Below, one piece after another: positions 10,926 through 22,300 of a stretch of DNA of 64,000 nt (position 1 is the stretch's first letter; each line of letters begins with the position of its first letter). Position numbers and translations under genes: made by a program. Under the pieces are notes generated by a model. It did not search any database. It was not told the DNA's origin and was given only the letters and a program-made list of their open reading frames with translations. The stretch is taken from positions 124,001 to 188,000 of the forward strand of contig JAQSEB010000202.1 in the NCBI GenBank assembly GCA_030063045.1, given 5' to 3'. This stretch comes from Pratylenchus scribneri (Eukaryota; Nematoda; Chromadorea; Rhabditida; Pratylenchidae).

Positions 10926-11219
10926 CCCCATATCCTTCTCTGCTTTTCTTTATTAAGAATTACCATATCAATCGGCATTTAACATTGTTTAAATAAGCTA
11001 TATTAATATGACACAAAAGATCTGTCAATCAATTTTTACATTCGATTTTGCTCTTTGTATAGCTTTCATCAATATCAATGAATCACACACTTAAAATTAA
11101 AATGACTTATTCCATTCTGTTTTTTTGCTCATCACCTAAATTTAATTTAACATCATGTGCATAATTTATATGAATAGGTAAAATGATCTTTATTGTGCAC
11201 ATAATAATTTTTAATGCCA
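10926..11219. other. Spacer between receptors C and B
   Basis: AT-rich, no coding or structural signal seen. Confidence 0.45.
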
Positions 11220-13553
11220 TCAGCAAGCTTTATTTTGTTGCATTAATGAAACAACATGAATCACATTATTATGACTTGTTGATGATGACGTTATTCCCAT
11301 ACATTTCGTTAACCATTTTGGCATAAAACACCGGCACCATTGCCATCGAAATTCGTGACTGGCCCAGAGAAGAAGCCAAGAAGGCATCACAATGCAGCCC
11401 AAATCATTGCTGAGTGGAGAGATCGATTGGAGACCACCCATTGTTAAATAATCCTTCGCTTCTGAGGCCAGGAAATTACCAACCTTAAAAATGTCCATTT
11501 TCATTATTAAAACAAATTTCATTTATTTGTTTGCTTTTAAATTTAGGTTTATTTGAATTTTGTATGATTCAATTTACAATTTTTGGAAATTGTATTTATG
11601 CTTTTTAGTTTTTTTCGTTTATAAATTCGTGGCTTCTTGGACCAGAAAATTGTAAACCTTAAACAGTGCTCATTCTTATTATTGTTATTATTATTAAATT
11701 CGATATTTGATATTTAAAGAATAATGTTGAAATAAATATAGCAATTCGGAATTCGAATTATTATATATTAAAGCATTAGATAAGACAATGGCCTAATTAA
11801 ATTCACAAATTTAATTATGGATTGCTAATAAAAAATCAATAAAGATAACAGAATAATTTATAACCTATTTTCTAAATTAGATTAATGATTTTTCAAAAGG
11901 GAGTTTGGAAAATGGGTTTTTTTTTCTATTTTGGCAAAAAAAATTTTTGATTTTACAAAATTTACTTTATAGTTTTCGCAAATTTTCAGTTTAGGTTTTG
12001 CCTTATTTTAGGAATTTTTTTTAAATATTATTTTTATTGACTGAATTGTAAAACGAAATGATGAGTCTAATTAAAATTCAATGCTATTAATAAATATAAA
12101 GTTAAAATTGATAGAACAAAAATTCAAAAATCAGTTCTAAAAAGGCTAAAATCAAAATACCATGAGCAACGTGAAAAGCATATGACTGGCGAATGTGCAA
12201 ATTGCATAGACTATTAGTTTGTTCTCCGTTGTCCTCTGTTGCTGATTTTGCTGCTCCTGTTGAATATTTTTTGGTATTCCATTGCCACCAGCTTGTTTTT
12301 GCCCTTTTCTAATTGCTGGGGCATTCCTTCGTTTACTGTACGCAATTAGGATTGTGATGTTGATCAGAGTGCAAAGCACCAAATTAGCAATGGATGCAAT
12401 GAAAATAATGAAGAAATCGTGTTGCAAAAATGTCTGTGGAATAAATCAAAACCATGTCGTCAAATATTTTTAAAAATTTATTATTTTTATAGATTTGTCC
12501 TTTGAAGAGTTAGTAAAAATATATTTTATGGTCTGCAGTTAAATGTTTATTTAGAGAATCTATTAAAATCTAGTCTAAATTTAAATATAATAATTTAATT
12601 TAAAAAATTAAATAAAATTTTCTATTTTAGTTTTTTTTTGTAATCCCATTTCAATTACAAATTTTTAATTAACTTACGGTCATTTTCTCCTGATTATTTT
12701 CAATCACAATGAAATTATTTTCCGCCGCATTGATCTGAAACATATGTATATGTCCGTGACCGATTTAGAAAATGGCATTTAAAATCAGAACAGGCTGGAA
12801 TAAAATCAGAACAGCCAGAATTAATATCAGAAATGTCATAATTATATTATTAGAATATAATCAGTACTAAAAGATATAAGGATTTAATCAGAATAAAATT
12901 AGAAATCAGAATATGAATATCCTGATGTTAAATTCTGACATTTCTGATAATAATTCTGATTGTTGTGATTTTATATCAGCCTGTTCTGATTTTAAATATA
13001 CCATTTCCTAGATCGGACGTCCGATTTATTTGTTTCTAAATCGGTCGTCCGCTTCTGAAACGGACGGTTTTTCTAAATCGGTCACAACAAAAATAAAAGA
13101 AATTTATAATAGAAAACATAATGAATAAAATCAACAGTTATTAATTTGCCAAAATTTTGAGAATAAAAAACTGTAAATTTATCAACATTCAAACTCACAT
13201 AAAATCCTGTTTGCATCCCGAAGAAATAACGGCCAAAATACATTGGCAAACCAAGAATAATCAACAAAGAAATTGGAAGCAATTTTTGCCAAATCTATTC
13301 TAAAAATAAGGATAAAAATTTAGTAAAAATTTTACACCTTTTTTTGCCCAAATGGGAATATGATGGCAGTCAATCGGTTCAATAGCATAAATGTTGTGGC
13401 CAAATTGCCACTTTCCATTCCAAAATATAAGAGCACAAAAATGCCAACGAGAAGGGAATTTGGGCAAAGACGATAGAGGGAAAGAAGGAATGGTGACCTC
13501 ATAATGGTAGGCAAACGATGAAGCAAATAGGAGCAAATGAGCAGAAGAATGTC
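11220..13553 (-). pseudogene. Chemoreceptor copy B, exons 2-6 intact, exon 1 missing
   Basis: Minus-strand exons equivalent to exons 2-6 of the paralogues: 13338-13553, 13199-13294, 12678-12734, 12161-12433, 11220-11483. Splice sites and phases are preserved and each exon is open, so TM2-TM7 could still be encoded. No sequence like the highly conserved exon 1 occurs between 13554 and the end of receptor A at 14554. In its place is a GC-rich 74-bp tandem repeat followed by DNA resembling the distal 5' flank of receptor A (compare 13860-13930 with 18865-18935). The start codon, TM1 and probably the promoter are therefore lost. Probably a recent pseudogene; a transcript using a different first exon cannot be excluded. 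Confidence 0.75.
12757..13085. repeat. Foldback MITE in intron 3 of receptor B
   Basis: Perfect 17-bp terminal inverted repeats (GTGACCGATTTAGAAAA at 12757 and its complement ending at 13085). An imperfect palindrome rich in ATCAGAACAGGCTG-type sequence continues inwards. No ORF. Confidence 0.75.
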
Positions 13554-13596
13554 CTTTTATTTGGTTTGAAATATTTGATAAAATTAAGGCAAAACT

Positions 13597-13853
13597 GGAA
13601 CACGCTCAGCGGGTAACGCCGAGTTTCCATTGTGAACAGAACGGGTTTAGCGGGAAAACGCGGCGTTTTTATTTTCTTCCGCGGGTTAAAAATCGGGGTT
13701 GCATTGTGAACAGCTTCACCTCTAGCGGGAAAACGCGGCGTTTTTTTTCCCTCCGCGGGTTAGAAATCGGTGTTGCATTGTGAACAGAGCGGGTTTTGCG
13801 GGAACCCGCCGAGCGTTTTCCCGCCGCGTTTTCCCGCTGCATTGTGTCCGAGG
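13597..13853. repeat. GC-rich tandem repeat, about 74-bp unit
   Basis: CATTGTGAACAG recurs at 13629, 13702 and 13776, each followed by GCGGG..AACGCGGCG-type sequence, so about three 73-74 bp units are present. GC content is far above the surroundings. It sits where exon 1 of receptor B should be. Confidence 0.75.
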
Positions 13854-14553
13854 GGTAATAGTTATGCGAAAAATATTTCCACAAAAATTCATTGCTTATT
13901 TGCTTGATTCAATAAAATAAATGAATAAAAGTGCTTAATATTCTAGTGTTTTCTCAAATGACTTTAATAATTTTTTATCAATATGAATTATCTGACTTCA
14001 AATAGAAATACATGTAATTATTTACCATCATAAACGATGAGATACAAAAATGATAATATCTCTAGTGTCATGATTTATTAGTTCCAGCAATTTTGGAGTG
14101 TTGATTGTTAAATGTTAATGAAATGAATAATCGGAAAAAAATATATTAACTAGAAAAAATATATTTATAGGAAAAAAATTTAGAATTTATAAAAAAATGA
14201 ATTAATCAGAAAATCCAACTAATTGAATGAAAAAGATTCAAGTCAGACCGGGCAAAATGGAAATGATTGTTGTTAGGCAAATTTTAAAAATTAGATTAGA
14301 TTTGATTAAGTATTTGTTTTTCTTCTTTCCTTTTAAGTTGGCATAATTTGTTGTTGTGTTTTATATTAAAAAATGAATATTAGATTGTACAGCAATAAAT
14401 AAAATGAGTAGGTTAGGATTAGGAAAAATTTCAATATAATTTTATTTTATTTTTCAAATTGTATTTTCTCTACATAATTCATATGAAATAGTAATAAAAT
14501 TTAAAATTATCTTAAATTTGCCATTTAATCTTCTTCTCCATCAGCAGCCATAT
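13854..14553. other. Spacer between receptors B and A
   Basis: AT-rich DNA. The first part resembles the distal upstream flank of receptor A, as if it were the old upstream region of B. No exon 1 and no other gene seen. Confidence 0.45.
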
Positions 14554-17007
14554 TTATTTTTGTTGCACCAAGGAAACAACATGGATCACATTATTATGAC
14601 TTGATATTGTTGATGTTGTGCGCATCAATTTTTGTATCCATTTTGGCATAAAACATCGACACCATTGTCGTCGAAATTCGGGACTGGCCCAGAGAAGAAG
14701 CCAAGAGGGCATCACAATGCAGCCCAAATCAATGATGAGGGGAGTGAGCGAGAGAAGACCACCCAAAGTTAATAAATCCTTTGCTCCTTGGGCCAAAAAA
14801 TTGCCAACCTTAAAAGATGTGCATTTCATTATTATTATTATTAAATTGATTTTTTTTTTTGAATTTGAAATGTACTTTATTTGAATGATTTTTATAAATT
14901 AATTTTTCCAATAGGAGATTTTCTAAAATTTCGATTTTTAGATTTTTAAAAATATTTTGGTTTTATGAAATATTTCGGTTTTTTGGTTTCATTTTCGGTA
15001 TTGGCAAAGATTTTCAACTTTAGTTTTTAATATCATTTTTGTTATTATAGATTGGTTAAAATTTGAAATTGCAATATATAAAGCTGAAATTCAGAGAAAA
15101 ATAATTATAAAATTATTTTAAAGATAGAAATACCATGAGCAACGTGAACAACATATGACTGGCGAATGTGCAAATTGCATAAACGATCAGCTTATTCTCC
15201 GTTGTCCTCTGTTCATGATTTTGATATTGTTCATCACTTGCAGGTATTCTATTGTTTTCTTTGTTTTGTTGTTGTCCTCTTCCTTCTTTGGCATTTCTTC
15301 GTTTACTGTAAGCAATTAAGATGGTGATGTTAATCAGAGTGCAGAGCAACAAATTGATCATTGAAGCAACGAACACAATCAGGGAATCATCCTCCAGATA
15401 TGACTGTGGAATAAATATTTTTTTTGTATGTTCAAATATTTTTTATAATATATTTATTCTTAAATGAATTTGGCGCGTCGCGTAAGATTATCTTATATAG
15501 AATTTAGGTGTTCAGTAAATTTAATTATGAATTCATCAATATAGAGCCTTTTTTAAACTTTTTATTAATTCCATAAAATAAAAATTAAATTTTATTAAAA
15601 TTTTCTTATTTGATTTTAATTTTATATTATAATATTATTTAATTTCGATTAACTTACGGTCATGGGAAGGCTTTGATTCTGATTATTTTCATTCACTATG
15701 AAGGAATTATCTGCATTGATCTGAAATATAAAGATATTTAATAAAATATAATAGAAAATGTATTGAATAAAACCAATTGTTAACGATAATTTAATTGGGT
15801 TTTTTGGAGCACTTTTTAAGTCATTAGCTCATTATTAATAATTTATAACCAAATAAATCATACTAAAACATATAATGAAATAAATAGAAATTTCTTAAAA
15901 TCCACTTCCGGACTCACATAAAAGCCAGCTTGCATCCCAAAAAAGTAACGGCCAAAATACAATGGCAAACCGAAGATGACCAACAAAGCAATTGGAAGCA
16001 ATTTATGCCAAATCTATTATGGGTAAAATTAATATTTAATAAATTTAATACCTTTTTTTGCCCAAATGGGAATATGATGGCAGTCAATCGGTTCAATAGC
16101 ATAAATGTTGTGGCCAAATTGCCACTTTCCATCCCAAAATAATAAAGCACAAAAATGCCGACAAGAAGGGAATTTGGGCAAAGTTGATAGAGGGAAAGGA
16201 GGAATGATGATTGCATAATGGTGGTCAAACGGAAGAGTAAATAGGAGCAAACCAGTAGAATAATGTCCTTTATGGGATTTAATTATTTGATAAAATTAAT
16301 TATTATTGGCAAAATAATTGTTTTTTTTATTAATATAATCAGAACAACAAGTTGATATATCACTAAAATGGGTAATTTTTGATCAAAAAATATTAATAAA
16401 AAAATTCAATTTTTTATTTTATTGTATTTTTAATTTAATATTTTTGTCAATAAAATGAAAAAATTTTATAAAAAAACTTTTACAAAATTATTTATGTATT
16501 TACCTAGAAAGCAAAACTCAATATTAAGTAAAGGCTTTAAATATTAATTCTTCCTCTGGCCATAATTTGAATAAATGTCTAAATGCATATTTATTTAAAA
16601 ATATTTTTAAGGCCATGAAAAATTAGCCAAAGAGGAAGGTTTTTAGGCTCCAATTAAGCTATAAATTGTGACTTAGACTTAAATCTTTAATTTCTACGAT
16701 ATATGGGCAAATAAATTATGCTTGAAATACTATTCGAAGCACAGGGTAATTTGAGGGTAATAAATTAATTTTAAAAAATATTGGCCAAAAATTTCCATAA
16801 GCATACTTGAAATGATCGGACCACAAAAAGGGCATAAAAGGGATTGTGGAATTGTCGATGTCGAAGGATCACCCAACATTCGGAAAAATAAAGCAGCAGG
16901 GAAGGGAATCCAACAATCATCGAAGCATAGATAATTGGCCGTTCAAATTTGCTGACAACGAACCATGAAATCTGTTGAATTGGTGTCCACAGTGCTGGAT
17001 CAGTCAT
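14554..17007 (-). CDS. Serpentine (7TM) chemoreceptor copy A, Srg-like, six exons
   Basis: Exons: 16807-17007, 16052-16267, 15918-16013, 15658-15720, 15134-15403, 14554-14808. They splice in phase to a 366-aa protein with seven hydrophobic segments. Key landmarks are HRQFHNPFYALF after TM1, LLNRLTAIIFPFGQKK after TM3, IWHKLLP opening exon 3, a charged Gln/Asn-rich third cytosolic loop, and DLGCIVMPSWLLLWASPEFR at TM7. The predicted extracellular insert encoded by tiny exon 4 (21 aa) is the most variable part between copies, as expected of a ligand-facing loop (inference). This is the cleanest member of the array and the best template for the others. Confidence 0.84.
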
Positions 17008-19395
17008 TTTCTATTTAATTATTTTTAATGCTATTATAAATTTTTAAATATTATGAATTAAAAATAGAATTCAAAACACTTTAAAACAAATGCTGCGCTA
17101 CGGCAATTGAGGAAGATGTTTGCGCCGATGAAGTTACCGAATCAATTTTACATATATAACATTTTAATAGTCAAAATTAGCCACTACGAATCAATGATAT
17201 AAATCATTTTATAGCTAATTTAAAGCTTAATGAGATGCTATACAAATTTATTCCAGCCATGGATTTGTTTGTTACTATTTGCCAAAATGGAAATAAAAAT
17301 AGGAGATGATTACATTTAAGATGAGTAAAAATTGTTTTGACCCCGTTTTGGTGATGAAAATTTGGACCTTTTTCAAAATTCCTAAATTTTAAATATTTCC
17401 AATAAAAGGAGCGAATTTTTCATTATGTTAATTTAGTTTGCTTGGGGTTGGGGAGGGTATTTTTCATTTCTTTTCCCACATTTTTATTATTTGAGATTTT
17501 GGTAATTTTTACTTAAAAATGGATTAATTTTTCCCTGATTAATTTTGGTTAAAATTTTTCGCTTTGCTCTCATTTGTGACTAATTTTTTTGTTGTTGCCA
17601 TTTTTGACAATCCTAATGATGCTCAAGAAAGAGAAAACATTAGAAAAAAATATAAATAAACCGAAAAAATGTTTTAATACTCTTAAAAATTTCACATTTG
17701 CCACATTTTTGAACTATTTTGACACATTTTTGTACCATTTTAGCATATTTTTCTTACATTAGCCTAGGCCTAATTTTTGGTCAGACCATTTGGTCACCCT
17801 GGGAATGATAAATCCAAATAAATCTTTGGGAAAGAGTAGAAAATCCGTATTTAATATGACGAGTGGATTCAATTGGATTTGAAAGGCCGAACATGTGTAA
17901 ATACAAAATTCCTTTCAACTCCATTATAGAGGATGCAAATTGTAAGAAGGAAATTAAGACATAAATTCCCATATCATTATTGGATGAAGCATTGTTGGGA
18001 AAATAATGAGTTATTTTGGGGACGAGAAAAATTGAAATCTTTTGATTTGAAACGGCAAAACAATGATTTTTGCTCTGTCCGAACCTTCCTCCGGTTCCTA
18101 AATCAAACCCTTTTAATTTGACTCAATTTTCTAATAAGTGTGCTTTATTTGGAAATGTTTAAATAAAATGCTTAATGTGAGTAGTATGAAAAAAGTAAAT
18201 GTGTTAGGAAAGAGGTCTGTGGCTTTGAGAAATGGTCAGCTTAAATTGGTTATTAAATGTCACAAAATTGTCAAATAAAAAGCAGCCAATTTGTTTACAA
18301 AAGTGGCAGTGTCAATCAATTTATTTTAAATTTTTTCCTCGCAGGTCTCAGCAATTTTTATTTAGGAATGGAGATAATAAAATTACCAAATTTATATGCA
18401 AAAATTTAATTATTCTCACTACCAACTACAAACGACCATTTTACGTTCATATTCCTCATTAATTTAATTGAAAAAACTATCGTCGGCTTTTTCTGTGAAT
18501 TAACATTTTTTTGAATGTCTGATTTATTGTAGATATTTAATTTATGACAAAATTAAATTTTTCTCCAAAAATTGACATCCAATAATTCCGGAAATACAAT
18601 TATTTGATCTATCGTAATCGTAAATACTGAATAATTTTTAATGATCAAGTTCGAAAGATTAATTGAGTAAAGGAAAAGGAACTCATGACACGATTCCACT
18701 GATTCATTAGTCATTAGTGAGGGAAAAAACTATTTTAGTGAATTAATCCGAATAAAATTATGAATTTGAAATAAAAATGAATACTTCAATGAACTATTTA
18801 ATTAAATCTTTTATTTTAATTTTTTATTCAATTAATAAAAATTTCATACCTAATAAAATGTTTTAAGCGAAAAATTTATCCATTAAAATCCATTGCTTAT
18901 ATACTCATCAAAATAAATAAAATTAAAATGTCGAATATTTTATTGTCAGCTCTTTCACCTTTACCTTCTTGTAGATTAAGGATTTTCTTCAATTTTTTGA
19001 ATGAGACAAAAATGTTAAACCGGGTTGATGAGGCCTTAAATTTAAGTCAGTAATAACCCATTTTCAAACTGATTAAATCTATTTAAAATTGAAATCTTAT
19101 AAATAAAATTAACCCTAACGAATCGATTGAACCATAGATATGACGAAATCAAAATCTATAACATGTTTCGAGTCCTATTTCTTAGTGTTATTTCGGGAAC
19201 TTAAATTAGAAACTTTTCACATCATCTTTTATTTATTGTGAAAAACAAAATAAATTTACATTAAAAGATGACGGATTGATGATCATTGATCATGTGAAAA
19301 AGTATATATTTAAATGGGATATTTAAATGGGACTGATTGGTAAAATCATAAAGAAAATTAAAATTTGGTCAGGTCAATTTAAAGATCGATCGAAA
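17008..19395. other. Long intergenic region upstream of receptor A
   Basis: No gene supported. A block at about 18270-18935 is paralogous to flanks of receptors C (10190-10650) and B (13855-13930), so it belongs to the receptor duplication unit. From about 19205 to 19310 lies the conserved 3' flank motif of the neighbouring Hsp70. Short ORFs here lack homology and codon bias. Confidence 0.5.
19205..19320 (-). terminator. Conserved 3' flank/polyadenylation cassette of Hsp70-1
   Basis: Read on the minus strand it contains TTTTTCACATGATCA, ATCATCAATCC, ATTTATTTTGTTTTTC and an AATAAA signal. The same motif order recurs after every Hsp70 and TM gene copy in the window. Confidence 0.5.
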
Positions 19396-22300
19396 TTAAG
19401 GAAAGTTGGCCGATAAGTAAAGTTTGACGATGACCGGATAGAAGACTGATTCCAATTCCTTTTGTTGCTGTTCGAATTCTTCCTTGCCAGCAGTTTGGTT
19501 AGCATCCAGCCATGATAAAGTTTCTTGGCATTTGTCCAGCACCTCCTTTTTGTCATCATCGGCAATCTTGCCATTCAGCTAAAAAATGTGAATTTTTTAC
19601 AATTATGATGTAATTATAAATTTTTGATCTATCAATTTTTTTTCAAAAATTTATTGTTATGCTAGGTCATGTCTACAATAGTTTTAAATATCTTTATTAA
19701 AGGATAATATAATATTTATAAATACTTATAAATCAATGAGAACCGGAAAAACCAACCGGAAACAATCATTCCGGAAACAATTTTTCCGGTAGCAATCTAA
19801 CCGGAAACAATCTTTCCGGAATGAACCTAAATGGAAACAATCTTTCCGGAACCAATCTAACCAAAAGTAATCTTTCCGGAACGAATCTAACTGGAAACAA
19901 TCTTTCCGGAAAAGTTAATTAAATTCTTTCCAGAAAAGTTAATTAAATTCTTTCCCAAAAATTTAATTAAATTCTTTCCGGAAAACTCAATTATTAAAAT
20001 CTTTCTGAAAGAATCTACGTCCCAACTACCACAACTAATTTCATATAAAATTAAATTAGTATTTATACTATTATTGACATGACCACGGATGGTGGTTCAA
20101 TTTAAAAAGCATGATCAAAATTGCCACTGACCTTTTCATCCTCCATTGTTCGCTTGATGTTAAAGCAATAGGATTCCAAAGCATTTTTGGCTGCGACTCG
20201 ATCACGTTTTGCCTCTTCCTCGCTGCGAAATTTTTCTGTTTCTTTGACCATCCGCTGAATCTCCTCTTTGGAAAAACGGCCTTCGTCATTGGTGATTGTG
20301 ATCTTGTTTTGTTTGCCGGTGGATTTGTCCTGAGCCGAGACATTCAGGGTCCCATTGGCATCGATGTCAAAGGTGACTTCAATTTGGGGGACACCGTTCG
20401 GTGCTGGCGGAATCCCACTCAATTCGAATTTGCCCAACAAATTGTTGTCCTTTGTCATGACACGTTCCCCTTCATAGACCTGTATAAGTTAATAGTAAAT
20501 TGTCCAAAATATTTTTATTATTACTTGAATGAGCACGCTTGACTGATTGTCGTCATATGTGGTGAATGTTTGTGAAGTCCTGGTCGCAATTGTGGTGTTG
20601 CGCCTGATCATTGAGGTCATCACGCCACCAATGGTCTCATTTCCATTTCCAAGAGAGCCATTTATTGTCTCAATTCCAAGAGAAAAAGGGATGGCATCCA
20701 GCAGGAGGAATTCCTATTTTATTGGGCGAATTCGAATTATAATAATTGAGTTAAAAAATTTTATTCTCACCTGAAGATTCTCCGATTTGTCTCCTGAAAG
20801 GATTGCTGCCTGAATTGCAGCACCATATGCCACAGCCTCAACTGGATTGATCGATTGGTTCAGCTGTTTGCCATTGAAGAAATCCGACAACAATTTTTGC
20901 ACCATTGGAATGCGAGAAGAACCGCCAACCAATACAATTTCATTGATTTGGGATTTGTCCATTCTGGCATCTCGCAATGCTTTCTCAACCGGATCCAGTG
21001 TAGAGCGGAACAAATCAGCACAGAGCTCTTCAAAACGAGTGCGAGTGATGTTGGTTGAGAAGTTGATGCCATCGACAAGAAAGTCGATTTCGATGCTAAA
21101 AAATCAAAATGAATGTACAATTTGGTGTAATATGATTTGTAAAGAATATTAGTTGATTTTAGTCCCTAGCTATATGGTTTTTAAATGTTGATTCAATACT
21201 AGTCAATACTAGGTTTGATTTTCTACATTTTTCCTCTTCTCAATTCTTTCTCATTGTTATTTTCCCACCTGGCTTGATTTGAACTGGACAATGTGCGTTT
21301 GGCAAGCTCACAGGCATTACGAAGAAGGCGGAGGGCATGTGAATTTTTGCTCAAATCCTTCTGGTACTTGCGCTTGAATTCCGAAACAAAATGGTTGACC
21401 TATGAGTAGAAAATGAATTTTTAAAAAAGGATAAAAAAGTTATGTTAATAGTTATTTTTGGTCTGCTAAATTAATTTCTGATTTGTGATTAAAACTTATC
21501 GAAAAATATAAAAAATTTTTAACGTACTGAATGGAATCTTAATATAAAATTGAATGATAATTAAAGTCTATAAGAGTTAATTACATAATATATATATTGT
21601 TAAATAATTTTTAATTTTAAATTAAAAGAAATATTAAATTGGAATTAAAGAACATCCAAAGGTTTTTGTTTTTTATGTTTTTGTTTTCCCGAATATTTTG
21701 ATGTTTTTGTTTTCCCAAACATTTTTTTGTTTTTGTTTCCCCAAACATTTTAATGTTTTAGTTTTCAAACATTTTATGTTTTTGTTTTCCCAAACATTTT
21801 ATGTTCCATGTTTTCCCAAACATTTTGGTGTTTTTGATTCCACAAACATTTTTATATTTTTTGTTTACCCAAATTTTGTTGTTTTTGTTTCCCCAAACAT
21901 TTTAATGTTTTTGTTTTCAAACATTTTATGTTTTTGTTTTCCCAAACATTTTGCTGTTTTTGATTTCCCAAACATTTTGATGTTTTTGTTTTCCCAAACA
22001 TTTTTTTGTTTTTGATTCCCCAATCAATCATTTTGTTGTTTTTGTTTTCCCAAACATTTTACATTTTATGTTTTTGTTTTCCGAACATTTTAATGATTTT
22101 GTTTTCCCAAGCATTTTGATGTTTTTTTTTCCCAAGCATTTTGATGTTTTTGTTTTCCCAAACATTTTGATGTTTTTGTTTTCCCAAACATTTTATGTTT
22201 TTGTTTTCCCCAGCATTTTATGTTTTTGTTTTCCCAAACATTTTATTTTTTTGTTTCCCCAAACATTTTATGTTTTTGTTTTCCCAGACATTTTGATGTT

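Noticed and set aside
10697..10978. ORF with QFNSAYLP repeats
   Set aside because: It is the translation of a 24-bp minisatellite, with no start context or homologue.
17781..18462. Short ORFs upstream of receptor A
   Set aside because: No homologue, signal peptide or splice support; part of the region is duplicated non-coding flank.
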